From positions 1 to 64,000 of the forward strand of contig NZ_FNPD01000005.1 in the NCBI RefSeq assembly GCF_900107215.1: 64,000 bases of DNA, in the 5' to 3' direction. The notes beneath the pieces were generated by a model. That model was not told where the DNA came from and searched no databases. It saw only the letters and a program-made list of their open reading frames with translations. The position numbers and the translations under genes are program-made. The stretch comes from Acetomicrobium thermoterrenum DSM 13490 (lineage in GTDB: Bacteria; Synergistota; Synergistia; Synergistales; Acetomicrobiaceae). Below, in pieces: positions 8,409 to 16,984 of the stretch (positions within the stretch are counted from its first letter, which is position 1; the number at the start of each line of letters is the position of its first letter).

Positions 8409-9431
8409 ATGAGTTTATCGAAAAAAACATTGTATTTGATATTGGGGTTAGTTTTTGTTTTTACTGTCGCAGCAGCAGGAGCCGAGAAATGTTTTGCTCG
8501 AAACGGCAACGGAAAAATAACCTTTGCCGATTTCAGTTGGGAGAGCGTTCAAGTACACAATAGGATAGCCGGTTATCTGATTAGACATGGTTGGGGTCGT
8601 GAAGTCGAATACATGCTTGTCGAGGAAGTGCCAGGCTTTATGGGACTGGAGAGGGGCGATATTCAGATAGCAATGGAGGCCTGGGTTGACAACGCAGCTT
8701 CCTACTGGGAAGAGGCCAAAAAACGCGGGATGATCATAAGCCTTGGAAAGAACTACCCAGACGCGCCTCAAGGGTGGTATGTTCCAACTTACATCATCGA
8801 AGGAGATGAAGAGAGGGGCATCAAGCCCATGGCTTCGGATCTCAAATCCGTCTCAGATCTGCCCAAGTATTGGGAGCTTTTCAAAGATCCCGAGCTCAAA
8901 ACAAAGGGACGCTTCAACAACGGCCCTTCGGGTTGGATAATAAGCGTCATAAATGAAAAACGCCTCAAAGCCTACGGACTGGATAAAACCTATCGAAACT
9001 TCTATACCGGCTCTGCAGCAGCCCTGGCTTCGGCTATTGCCGGAGCTTATGAACGAGGAAACCCTGTTCTGGCTTACTACTGGGAGCCTACCCCCCTTCT
9101 TGGAATGTACGACATGACGAGGCTCGAAGAACCGCCCTACGATGAAAAAGTATGGAACGATACAGGAGCATGCGAAATGCCCAAGTGCAGGGTGTTGAAA
9201 GTTGCCAATCGCGATTTTCTCGAAGAAAATCCCGAGATAGAGGAGATGCTCAAACGCTACAGAACTTCTCTGGAACTTACCAACGAAGTGCTGGCATATA
9301 TGAAGAAAAACGCAGTCACTCCCAAAGATGCTGCCGAATGGTTTTTAAAAACCCATCCGAAACTGTGGAGATCCTGGATAGCAAATCCAAAGGTCCAAGA
9401 AAAAATCGCCAGATCTCTCGAGCAAATTTAA
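8409..9431 (+). CDS. Glycine betaine/carnitine/choline-type substrate-binding protein (OpuAC family)
   Basis: Read from ATG 8409 (AGGGG upstream), 340 residues. A hydrophobic signal segment is followed by a mature domain of the OpuAC/ProX type, with FADFSWESVQVHNRIAG, MEAWVDN, PQGWYVPTYIIEGDEERG and LAYYWEPTP. These Trp/Tyr-rich segments are where this family builds its aromatic cage for quaternary ammonium groups. It is a close paralogue of the 11454-12467 product. No ABC permease or ATPase gene is adjacent, so the partner must be encoded elsewhere. The acyltransferase gene follows after 16 bases, probably co-transcribed. Confidence 0.88.
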   Translation: MSLSKKTLYLILGLVFVFTVAAAGAEKCFARNGNGKITFADFSWESVQVHNRIAGYLIRHGWGREVEYMLVEEVPGFMGLERGDIQIAMEAWVDNAASYWEEAKKRGMIISLGKNYPDAPQGWYVPTYIIEGDEERGIKPMASDLKSVSDLPKYWELFKDPELKTKGRFNNGPSGWIISVINEKRLKAYGLDKTYRNFYTGSAAALASAIAGAYERGNPVLAYYWEPTPLLGMYDMTRLEEPPYDEKVWNDTGACEMPKCRVLKVANRDFLEENPEIEEMLKRYRTSLELTNEVLAYMKKNAVTPKDAAEWFLKTHPKLWRSWIANPKVQEKIARSLEQI

Positions 9432-9447
9432 GGGAGGATCGAGGGAA

Positions 9448-11232
9448 TTGATAACTAAATGTGAATCGGTCGTGATAGCACATTCACGGGAAATACCCAT
9501 TTTATCCTTTTCTCCCCTGGAAAGGACTTGCAGTCGGCTCCTCGAATGGGCGCGCCCTCTGCTTTCTGCAGATCTTTACCGCGAAAGCATGCGGGCTGTC
9601 GAGGGTTTTTTGTCGTCCAGCGGAGAGGGACATCTCCTTCAGGGCGAACTTGACAGAATTTATCCTGAGCAAAGGGACGTTTTAAAGTGGATGCCCTACT
9701 GGGAAAATTGGTACCTCTCCAACAGACATCCCCTTCCCGCTAACTGCAATCCCTTCTATGTGCTGGAAATCGAAGGAGAAAAGCTTAAAATCGATAATGT
9801 TGAGCTTTCAGCGATGGCGGTGGAGGCTGCCCTTAAATTTCACCTGAAAATAAAAAAGGGAGACCTAAAACCCGACCGTTGGAATGGCCGCCTTCTTTCA
9901 ATGGAACAATACGACTTAATCTTCGGCGTTACACGCATCCCCGGAAAGGATATGGATCGAAATCTGAAAAGCGATACCGACTATATAGCCGTCCTTTGTA
10001 ACGGCCATATTTTCCTTCAAAAAGTCTTGGAGGGCGAAAATATCGTGCCGAGCGAAGGTCTTGCTCGCAATTTTCGAATCATTATGGAGCAATCCAGGCG
10101 ACCTGCAAGAGTGCCTCTATCGGAGCTTACCTCCTTACCTCGATCGAAGTGGGCCGAAATCCGCGATAAACTTATACAATGCAAAGAGGTCGCAAGAGCT
10201 ATCGAAGCAATAGAAAAAAGCCTTTTTGTGCTCTGCCTAGATGAACCGAGGGAAATGACGCTAGAAGAGCTATCTTTAAGCGTTCTTCTGGGGCCCCCTG
10301 AAAGCAGGTGGTTTGACAAGTCGTTGCAGGTGGTAGCCTTGGGCAAGGGCCGAATAGGCATAAACTTCGAGCACTCCCAGAGGGACGGCACGCCCATGGG
10401 TCGTTTCGTCAAATTCTTAAATGAAGAGATTGCGACCTTAAGGCTCAAAACAGGGGCCGCTCCTTCCCCGATAGAAGTGGACATACCGGAAAGGGATTAT
10501 GTCAAAGATATATCGTTGAAAGCTCAAAAAGAAGCAGAAAAAGCATTTTCTAAGTTGAAATTGAGCGTAATTAACTTCAAAGATTTCGGGAAGGAAGAAA
10601 TTAAAAGGCTTAAGTTGAGTCCCGACGGCTTTGTCCAAACTGCTCTTTTTCTTTCGCAAAAAAGAGCCTGGGGGCATGTAAAAACTACTTTTGAATCGGT
10701 TATGCTCAGGCAATTCTGGAAAGGACGAACGGAGGGAATGAGGCCATTTAATTCCTGGACTGGGGCTTTCCTTAGGCTTATCGACGATCCTTCTGCAAGC
10801 GACAGAGCGCGCAATGCAGCCATGCTAAAAGCCATAAAAGCTCACAGCTTTCGTGCCAGGCTGTGCATGGACGGCAAAGGCCTGGAGGGTCATCTGGGAC
10901 TTCTTGAGGCTATCGCCGAGGGAAAGGTGGGTAAGAGAGCGTTAGTCGAAAAGCCAAAAATATACGAATGCCCTGCCTGGAAGGTGCTGCAGGATATCGG
11001 GATAACATCATCCACTACCTCGGGCGAAGGGTTGGTTTCTGCAGGCTACGGCCCGGCCCAGGAAGACGGCATTGCCGTAAGGTACATCAAAAGGCCTGAC
11101 TGTTTAGTCTTTTGCGTTACGAGCCTCGATGATTTTGATGATTCTAGAAGGCGCTTCATCGAAAAACTTCCGAAGGCATTGAAGGATATGCGCCGCTGTG
11201 CTGGCCTGTCGACGGAACGTAAGTTTCTTTGA
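9448..11232 (+). CDS. Choline/carnitine O-acyltransferase family protein
   Basis: A 594-residue protein with hallmarks of the eukaryotic-type carnitine/choline acyltransferase fold. RIPGKDMD lies in the N-terminal half, and the DKSLQVVALGKGRIGINFEH region carries the catalytic His (about residue 309) in NFEHSQRDG. Also present are QKRAWGHVKTTFESV, GRTEGMRPF (about 426-434), a Ser/Thr-rich SSTTSGEG segment in the place of the family STS motif, and GYGPAQEDGIAVRY near the C-terminus. The family transfers acyl groups between CoA and carnitine or choline. TTG start with GGGAGG ten bases upstream. It sits between two paralogous betaine/carnitine-binding proteins, which fits a quaternary-amine substrate. 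There is no signal peptide, so it is cytoplasmic. Substrate preference is not determinable. Confidence 0.85.
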   Translation: MITKCESVVIAHSREIPILSFSPLERTCSRLLEWARPLLSADLYRESMRAVEGFLSSSGEGHLLQGELDRIYPEQRDVLKWMPYWENWYLSNRHPLPANCNPFYVLEIEGEKLKIDNVELSAMAVEAALKFHLKIKKGDLKPDRWNGRLLSMEQYDLIFGVTRIPGKDMDRNLKSDTDYIAVLCNGHIFLQKVLEGENIVPSEGLARNFRIIMEQSRRPARVPLSELTSLPRSKWAEIRDKLIQCKEVARAIEAIEKSLFVLCLDEPREMTLEELSLSVLLGPPESRWFDKSLQVVALGKGRIGINFEHSQRDGTPMGRFVKFLNEEIATLRLKTGAAPSPIEVDIPERDYVKDISLKAQKEAEKAFSKLKLSVINFKDFGKEEIKRLKLSPDGFVQTALFLSQKRAWGHVKTTFESVMLRQFWKGRTEGMRPFNSWTGAFLRLIDDPSASDRARNAAMLKAIKAHSFRARLCMDGKGLEGHLGLLEAIAEGKVGKRALVEKPKIYECPAWKVLQDIGITSSTTSGEGLVSAGYGPAQEDGIAVRYIKRPDCLVFCVTSLDDFDDSRRRFIEKLPKALKDMRRCAGLSTERKFL

Positions 11233-11453
11233 CAAGCACGTAAAAATTTTGGTAATATAAAACTTACTATAGTGCTTGCTTCTGTAATTTTAGCCTTTCG
11301 ATTTCCCAAAGTTCATAAAATTTTCGTAGTGCCCATTTCGCGATGCCCATTACGAGATCGCCGACCGATTTGCTTATATTTTCTTGCAAACCCGATGCAT
11401 TAATCCGAGGCGCTAAATAGTAAATAAAATAATACAAAGGGAGGAATGCGTAA

Positions 11454-12467
11454 ATGAGAAAACTTTTCGCACTTTTTTGCGCTGTTTCAATTGCGGTTTT
11501 TTGTATTGCAGGGTCAGCGCCGGCAAAGGATAAAACGGTTACCTTTGTAGATTTCAGCTGGAGCAGCGTACAGATGCACAACAGAATAGCTGGTTTTGTC
11601 CTGGAACACGGATACGGCTATAAGCCTAACTACATTTTCGCCGAATCCGTGCCAGGACTGACAGGACTGGCACGTGGGGATATCGACGTAGCCATGGAGA
11701 TGTGGGTCGATAACGTCTTAGATTGGTACAATAAAGCTGTAGGAAAGGATAAAAAAGTCATCGACCTTGGTCCTGTTTTTCCTGACTCGCCTCAGGGTTG
11801 GTACGTGCCCACCTTCGTCATCGAAGGCGACGAAGAGAGGGGCATCGAACCTATGGCTCCGGATTTGAGGTCGGTCTACGACCTTCCCAAATACTGGGAA
11901 CTTTTCAAAGACCCGGAAAAACCGAATAAGGGACGCTTCTACAACGCAATCCCGGGGTGGGTGGTTCATGATATTAACTTAAAGAAATTGGAAGCTTACG
12001 GGCTTACCGAAACCTTCGAGCCCTTTGGTCCGGGTTCGCAAACTTCCCTGGCTACGGCAATAGTAACGGCGTACAACAAAGGTCAACCTGTTCTCGCCTA
12101 CTACTGGGAACCCGAATGGATTATGGGAATGTTAAATATGACTCGTCTTGAGGAACCGCCCTACGATCCAAAAAAGTGGAACGATGAGGCGGGCTATGCC
12201 TGCGAATTTCCGGCCGCCCGTGTCCACATCGGCATCAACGCCGATTTTCTCAAGAATAACACGGAGATACTGAGCTTTTTGGCAAATTACGAGACCACTC
12301 TGGAGCAAAACAACGCAGCCTTGGCGTACATGCAGCAGAATAATGCCAACGTCGAAACAACCGCAGTATGGTTTCTCAAGGAATACAAAGACCTATGGAC
12401 GAAATGGATACCCGACGACGAAGTTAAAGAAAAAGTATTAAAGGCTCTGGAAAAAATAAAGATATAA
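11454..12467 (+). CDS. Glycine betaine/carnitine/choline-type substrate-binding protein (OpuAC family), second copy
   Basis: A 337-residue paralogue of the 8409-9431 product, with signal peptide (cleavage near APAKDK) and the same landmarks: FVDFSWSSVQMHNRIAG, AMEMWVDN, PQGWYVPTFVIEGDEERG and LAYYWEPEW. GGAGG precedes ATG 11454. It is separated from the acyltransferase by about 220 AT-rich bases, long enough for its own promoter. A bidirectional terminator follows. The two copies differ throughout (for example AGCEM in place of AGYACEF near the C-terminal part), so they probably differ in ligand preference rather than being a recent duplication. Confidence 0.88.
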   Translation: MRKLFALFCAVSIAVFCIAGSAPAKDKTVTFVDFSWSSVQMHNRIAGFVLEHGYGYKPNYIFAESVPGLTGLARGDIDVAMEMWVDNVLDWYNKAVGKDKKVIDLGPVFPDSPQGWYVPTFVIEGDEERGIEPMAPDLRSVYDLPKYWELFKDPEKPNKGRFYNAIPGWVVHDINLKKLEAYGLTETFEPFGPGSQTSLATAIVTAYNKGQPVLAYYWEPEWIMGMLNMTRLEEPPYDPKKWNDEAGYACEFPAARVHIGINADFLKNNTEILSFLANYETTLEQNNAALAYMQQNNANVETTAVWFLKEYKDLWTKWIPDDEVKEKVLKALEKIKI

Positions 12468-12474
12468 AAAAGCT

Positions 12475-12509
12475 GCCCCCGATGGGACTTTGTCTATCGG
12501 GGGCGTTTT
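12475..12509. terminator. Bidirectional terminator between the betaine-binding gene and the M42 operon
   Basis: GCCCCCGAT at 12475-12483 pairs perfectly with ATCGGGGGC at 12496-12504. A T run follows on the plus strand and an A run precedes it, giving T residues for the minus strand too. The flanking genes are convergent. Confidence 0.85.
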
Positions 12510-12513
12510 AACG

Positions 12514-13518
12514 TCAGATATTTAAATCTACAAGGCTTACCAATAATTTTACCGCGCCTTCTACGTCGCTTAGGCTCACCGTCTCACTCGGAGAGTGGAC
12601 GTATCTGGTGGGTATTGAAAGCGTTGCGGAAGGGATACCTTCCTTCGTCCTTTGAAGTGCGGCAGCGTTAGTGCCGCCAAAGGTCAAAACTTCCTTTTGG
12701 TAAGGTACGCCTGCCTTTTGTGCTGCCTGCTCCAGCAGTTCGACGACCTTCCTGTGGCTTATGGACATCTTGTCCTTGATCTTTATGGCAGGGCCTTTTC
12801 CCAACGCCATGGCGTGCCTTTTAAGACCTTTGGGATGATCGGCCGAATCGGTGACATCAACGGCTATGCAAATTTGAGGTGAAAAACTGTATGCCGATAC
12901 AAAGGCTCCGACGAGCCCAATTTCCTCCTGAACGGAAAAAGAGCCTATGACCGTGTGTCTGTGGTGTTTTAAATTCTTGAAGACCTCGACTAAAACGGCA
13001 CAGCCCACCCTGTCGTCCATGGATTTCGATGTTAGGTAATTGCCGTTTTTGTAAAAATAGGAATCGTAGACGCCAAACGTACCGATTGAGACCAATTTTT
13101 CGGCTTCACTGCGGTCGCCGGCGCCGATGTCCACGAAGAGGTTGTCAAAGGTGAGGTTAGATAAATTTTTCTTTTGTTCCTCGGGCGTCTCGCCTTCGTA
13201 GTAAACCACTCCCGTGGCTTTGGGGAACTTTATTCTTTGGCCTACATAGTAATAGGGAGAAACTCCGCCAACGGGCTCCACCCTGAGGAATCCCTTGTCG
13301 TCTATATTCGTTACCACAAGCCCGATTTCGTCTATATGGGCGTCTAAAAGCACCTCTTTGTTGTCTCTTCCCCTTTTCCAGACGAGCAAATTGCCCAGGG
13401 AATCGAACTTGTGTCCGTCTATGTGGCCTTCAAGGTGTTTAAGGACGACTTTTTGGACCTCCTCTTCCCTACCGCTTGGGCCGTAACTTTCTGTCAGTTC
13501 TTTGATTAAATCTATCAT
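12514..13518 (-). CDS. M42 family metallopeptidase (third of three)
   Basis: A 334-residue M42 (glutamyl aminopeptidase/PepA-like, FrvX) enzyme with the two-metal site residues DAHIDEIGL, DDRVGCAVL, QEEIGLVGA with the catalytic Glu, DVTDSADH and the C-terminal RYVHSP. M42 enzymes form large tetrahedral cytoplasmic complexes that trim amino acids from peptide N-termini. It overlaps the preceding M42 gene by four bases, and is the last member of a three-gene peptidase run. This fits a peptide-fermenting lifestyle. Confidence 0.9.
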   Translation of the reverse strand: MIDLIKELTESYGPSGREEEVQKVVLKHLEGHIDGHKFDSLGNLLVWKRGRDNKEVLLDAHIDEIGLVVTNIDDKGFLRVEPVGGVSPYYYVGQRIKFPKATGVVYYEGETPEEQKKNLSNLTFDNLFVDIGAGDRSEAEKLVSIGTFGVYDSYFYKNGNYLTSKSMDDRVGCAVLVEVFKNLKHHRHTVIGSFSVQEEIGLVGAFVSAYSFSPQICIAVDVTDSADHPKGLKRHAMALGKGPAIKIKDKMSISHRKVVELLEQAAQKAGVPYQKEVLTFGGTNAAALQRTKEGIPSATLSIPTRYVHSPSETVSLSDVEGAVKLLVSLVDLNI

Positions 13519-14552
13519 CTTGCAAAACCCTCTCCTTCTTCTAAGATTTTGCTGACCAGTTTGACCGTGTTTTCAAAATCTCCCAGGTCGATCATGGACA
13601 AAGGGCTATGAATATATCGAGCAGGAACGGAGATTACCCCAGCCGGTACTCCTCCACCGGTTTTTGCCAAGCGCGCAGCGTCCGTTCCGCCCGCGGTCCT
13701 CCTTTTATATTGATGCTTGATGTCGTATTTTTGGGCGACCTGCAGTATGGATTTGTAGATCTTTTTATTTACCACGTAGCCTCTGTGCATGAAGGTAACG
13801 GCGGGGCCGTCTCCCAGGTGAGTTGCCCACTGATGTTCCGGAAGGCCGGGATCGTCTCCTGCCGTGGTTCCCTCGATCACCAAGGCTATATTGGGTTGAA
13901 GCTGTTCAAATAATACCGCGCTTCCCCGAAGGCCCGTCTCTTCCTGGACCAGGAAGGCAAGGTACAGGTCGTCCTCGTAACGTTGTTCCTGTTCTATTAC
14001 CTCCATCAAGACGGCGCAACCTGCCCTGTCGTCGAAGGCCTTGCCCGTAGCCCTGGAATGTTCTTGCCTGAAATCCGTCGCAAATGAGATGTAGTCTCCT
14101 AATTCTATTTTACGTGAGGCTTCTTCCTTTGACCTTGCACCTATATGTATGCGAAGGTTTTCGAATTTGGGTGATGCCAGCAGCTCGTCTTTCTTTTGAA
14201 GGTGTATGGCCTTGTAACCGATAACTCCGGGCAGCTCTCCTTTGATCCTGACGTGTTTTCCAACGACGACCCGGGGATCGACGCCCCCTACGGGGGCAAA
14301 GGACAGCGTTCCGTCATCCTCAATGTTTGTCACCATGAAGCCGACCTCGTCCATGTGGGCAGCCAGGACGAACTTTCTGTTTGACCTGGTCCCCTTCTTG
14401 AAGGCGATCAAGTTGCCCATGACGTCGACTTTTAAGCTGTCCACCTTGTCTTTAATCTTTTCTTCTATAAACTTTCTGATGCGTCCTTCATCTCCAGAGA
14501 CGCCGTCAAGTTCGGATAATTCCTTTAAGTACAACGCCTTCACCCCTTTCAT
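13515..14552 (-). CDS. M42 family metallopeptidase (second of three)
   Basis: 345 residues, M42 fold. Metal ligands and catalytic Glu are visible in AAHMDEVGFMV, FDDRAGCAVL, QEETGLRGSA, EGTTAGD and RYIHSP. It is clearly divergent from both neighbours, so the three are old paralogues, probably with different residue preferences. Start and stop codons overlap or touch both neighbours (13515-13518, 14552), implying one transcript and coupled translation. Mixed assembly of the three products into one particle is possible but unproven. Confidence 0.9.
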   Translation of the reverse strand: MKGVKALYLKELSELDGVSGDEGRIRKFIEEKIKDKVDSLKVDVMGNLIAFKKGTRSNRKFVLAAHMDEVGFMVTNIEDDGTLSFAPVGGVDPRVVVGKHVRIKGELPGVIGYKAIHLQKKDELLASPKFENLRIHIGARSKEEASRKIELGDYISFATDFRQEHSRATGKAFDDRAGCAVLMEVIEQEQRYEDDLYLAFLVQEETGLRGSAVLFEQLQPNIALVIEGTTAGDDPGLPEHQWATHLGDGPAVTFMHRGYVVNKKIYKSILQVAQKYDIKHQYKRRTAGGTDAARLAKTGGGVPAGVISVPARYIHSPLSMIDLGDFENTVKLVSKILEEGEGFAR

Positions 14553-15568
14553 TAAAGGTTTACGGTGCTTGCCAATGCCAGCAGGCGTGCCGTTTCTTCC
14601 ACGTCGCTGGGGTCGACCAATTCTACGGGCGTGTGCATGTACATGAGCGGTATGGAGACCAGCGCCGTCTTTATGCCCGACCTCGTAAGCTGTACCTCGT
14701 CCGTGTCGGTATGAGATCTCCCGGGCGTGGGCTCGATCTGCGTCCTTACGCCGTGACGTTTTGCCACATCACATAAGGCCTTGTAAAACTCCCTGTTTAT
14801 GACGGGCCCGACTGCCAATACGGGACCTTCCGAGATCTTAATCGGGGGCATCTGCGGGATACGCTCGTTGCCGTGGGTGACGTCTATCACTATGGCCTCG
14901 TCCAACCCAAGCTCGTACGCGACGGAGACCGCCCCCGGACCTGCGATCTCCTCCTGGCTTGAAAAGATGAAATAAACGTCAGCCCTGTTTTTTATCGTCT
15001 CAAGCTCGCGTGCAGCCAAGATTAGGGCAGCACAGCTTGCTCTGTTGTCCAATGCCTTACCGGAAAGTTTATCGCCTAAAGAGGCACACCTTCCTTCGAT
15101 GACGCAAATGTCTCCTACGCTTACGGCTTCGCCTAAGGGGCCGCAGGATACATCGACGTAAATGTCGTTGTAATCGGGGACCTTATCTTTTTGATCATCT
15201 TTTTGGAGGTGAGGAGGAAGAAAGCCCACAACTCCTGTGACGACACCTTGCTTGGTGAATATCTTTATCCTTTGAGAGATGACTACCTTCGGATCTATGC
15301 CACCGATTGGTTCGACCCTCAAAAAACCTCTTTCTTCAAGCTTTGCGACGACGAACCCTATCTCATCAGCATGGGCAAATATCCCAAGTTTTTTGCCGTT
15401 TTGTCCCTTTTTAGCGGCTATAAGAGCGTTCATCCTGTGCTTTCTTACGGAATCGACGTAGGGTTTGATGTTTTCTTCGATGACCTTCAGGACTTCGTCC
15501 TCATAGCCCGAGGGACTGTCAGCGCTTGAAAGACATTTAAGCAAAGAAACCGTATCCAATGACATCAC
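14552..15568 (-). CDS. M42 family metallopeptidase (first of three)
   Basis: 338 residues with the M42 pattern FAHADEIGFVV, LDNRASCAAL, QEEIAGPGA, DVTHGNE and MYMHTPVEL. All zinc ligands expected for the family appear present. It is the first gene of the peptidase run. Upstream (15569-15777) lies only a hicB relic, so a promoter should be there or in the hexuronate operon. Function: cytoplasmic aminopeptidase. Confidence 0.9.
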   Translation of the reverse strand: MMSLDTVSLLKCLSSADSPSGYEDEVLKVIEENIKPYVDSVRKHRMNALIAAKKGQNGKKLGIFAHADEIGFVVAKLEERGFLRVEPIGGIDPKVVISQRIKIFTKQGVVTGVVGFLPPHLQKDDQKDKVPDYNDIYVDVSCGPLGEAVSVGDICVIEGRCASLGDKLSGKALDNRASCAALILAARELETIKNRADVYFIFSSQEEIAGPGAVSVAYELGLDEAIVIDVTHGNERIPQMPPIKISEGPVLAVGPVINREFYKALCDVAKRHGVRTQIEPTPGRSHTDTDEVQLTRSGIKTALVSIPLMYMHTPVELVDPSDVEETARLLALASTVNL

Positions 15569-15582
15569 TCCTTTGGTCGTAG

Positions 15583-15729
15583 CTATACATAAAGCAGCTT
15601 GGGTTTAGGTTCAGGAATCTCCCTGCCAAGTTGCTTTGCAGTTTCTATCCATTCCTTGATCACAACAAAAGCTTTTACAGCCTCATCATATGTTTCGTCA
15701 TCGGCCATGCAACCCGGCAATTCCGGCAC
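15583..15729 (-). pseudogene. hicB antitoxin relic (C-terminal part)
   Basis: The minus strand reads 48 codons, VPELPGCMADDETYDEAVKA onward to EIPEPKPKLLYV, ending at TAG. This is the C-terminal two-thirds of a HicB/UPF0150 antitoxin (compare PSLPGCISEGDTYEEALAN in the intact HicB at 57686-57931). The N-terminal strand is out of frame behind a stop and no hicA is adjacent. Confidence 0.75.
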
Positions 15730-15777
15730 TTATACTATAAAACAATTATCTTCTTTATTCCAATATTTACAGGAGGG

Positions 15778-16140
15778 TTAGCACTTCCAGAAAAAGGCAA
15801 GCCACAGGCAGGGCAGGGCGGTGCTTGTCGAAAGTACGCGGTGTTTGACGTGAGCAGGGATTAAAACCCATTCTCCCCTATTGAGCACTTTTGTGCTGCC
15901 GTTTTCCCACTGGATAACTCCCTGTCCTTCGAGGACGCACACCCATTCATTCTCTTTTTGGTCGTACCAAAACCCCTCGGGAGATGCCTGGCCTGTCGAA
16001 ATGATGCGCTCTATGCGCACCCATTCGTCGCCATAAAGAATCTCAGTGACCTCTTCGCTAAGCGACGCTGATGATGGATCATAAAGATTCGCATTCTTTT
16101 TCATTAAAGGTACGCTCTCCATTTCTAAGATCGGGCGCAA
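15778..16140 (-). CDS. Cupin-domain protein
   Basis: At most 120 residues. The core GFWYDQKENEWVCVLEGQGV, ENGSTKVLNRGEWVLIPAHV and KHRVLS is a single small cupin barrel, related to proteins annotated as cupin or ChrR-like. Of the usual metal ligands, the Glu of NEWVCV and the His of KHRV are visible, so metal binding is uncertain. The start is unclear: TTG 16140 gives the longest form, while ATG 16122 or 16104 would give shorter ones, and none has a good ribosome-binding site. It lies downstream of the GntR gene and may belong to the hexuronate operon. Role unknown; a sugar-binding or isomerase role would fit the context. Confidence 0.65.
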   Translation of the reverse strand: MRPILEMESVPLMKKNANLYDPSSASLSEEVTEILYGDEWVRIERIISTGQASPEGFWYDQKENEWVCVLEGQGVIQWENGSTKVLNRGEWVLIPAHVKHRVLSTSTALPCLWLAFFWKC

Positions 16141-16161
16141 ATTTCTGTGCTTAGGCCTAAT

Positions 16162-16920
16162 TTAACTTATGTAAATTCCCGCCTCTTTGTTACTATATTG
16201 TACATCATCGTTAGCTTGTCCACTTGCGGGGCTGGACTTAGGCCTTTTGAAGTATTCAGGATGTTGCTTTGCGAGATAGCTCTGATCAAACAGGACTCTA
16301 GTGAGATGTTTTTCCATTAAAGCCACAGACTTCTTTTTATCCCTGACTTTTATCGCTTCCAGGATCGCACTATGTTCGTCAACGGTCTTTCTCATGTCCA
16401 TCTCAGCGAGGTTGAGGATACGGACTCTGTCAAAGTGAGTCATCATGCCCCTCAATGTATTGTAAACGCGCTCTTTATTGCAGGCCTTAAACAAGTATTT
16501 ATGGAAGTCGTTATCATGCTCCAGCAATTGTTTATAATCTCCCCGACTGACGCAATATTCCTGTAATTCCAAATTGTGTTGAAGGAAGATGAAATCCCTC
16601 TCCGTTAACTTTTCGCAGGCGAGGTCCACGATCGCCTTCTCGAGAACACACCTCATAAAACGTGCCTCCTCGACCATCTCCATATCGATCAAGGATATGT
16701 ACGTTCCCTTTTGGGGGTACACTTCCACGATCGATGCCTTGGCCAGCTCAAGGAAAGCTTCTCGCACAGGCGTCCTGCTTACGCCAAGCAATTCTGCAAT
16801 TTCGTTTTCGCTTATTGCCTGCCCGGGCTTCAAGTTTAAGTTAACAATATTGTATTTTAAAACCCTGGTAACGTATTCTCTTGCAGTTTCTCTTTTATTC
16901 TTCGGCAATATTTCCAGCAA
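16162..16920 (-). CDS. GntR-family transcriptional regulator (FadR/FCD subfamily)
   Basis: 252 residues. The N-terminal winged helix-turn-helix (ISENEIAELLGVSRTPVREA, then KGTYISLID) is followed by an all-helical FCD effector domain with the metal/ligand positions seen as HDNDFHKYLF and DEHSAILEAI. FCD regulators of this type (UxuR/ExuR-like) usually control sugar-acid catabolism. It lies at the end of the uxuB-uxuA-TRAP cluster, and a palindrome overlaps the cluster promoter at 22796-22807. I infer that it represses the cluster and is relieved by a hexuronate intermediate. Confidence 0.85.
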   Translation of the reverse strand: MLEILPKNKRETAREYVTRVLKYNIVNLNLKPGQAISENEIAELLGVSRTPVREAFLELAKASIVEVYPQKGTYISLIDMEMVEEARFMRCVLEKAIVDLACEKLTERDFIFLQHNLELQEYCVSRGDYKQLLEHDNDFHKYLFKACNKERVYNTLRGMMTHFDRVRILNLAEMDMRKTVDEHSAILEAIKVRDKKKSVALMEKHLTRVLFDQSYLAKQHPEYFKRPKSSPASGQANDDVQYSNKEAGIYIS

Positions 16921-16984
16921 TTTTTATACACCTACTTTTTCGCCAAGTTGTGATAACGTTTTCTATATAACAAGAAATAATCAA

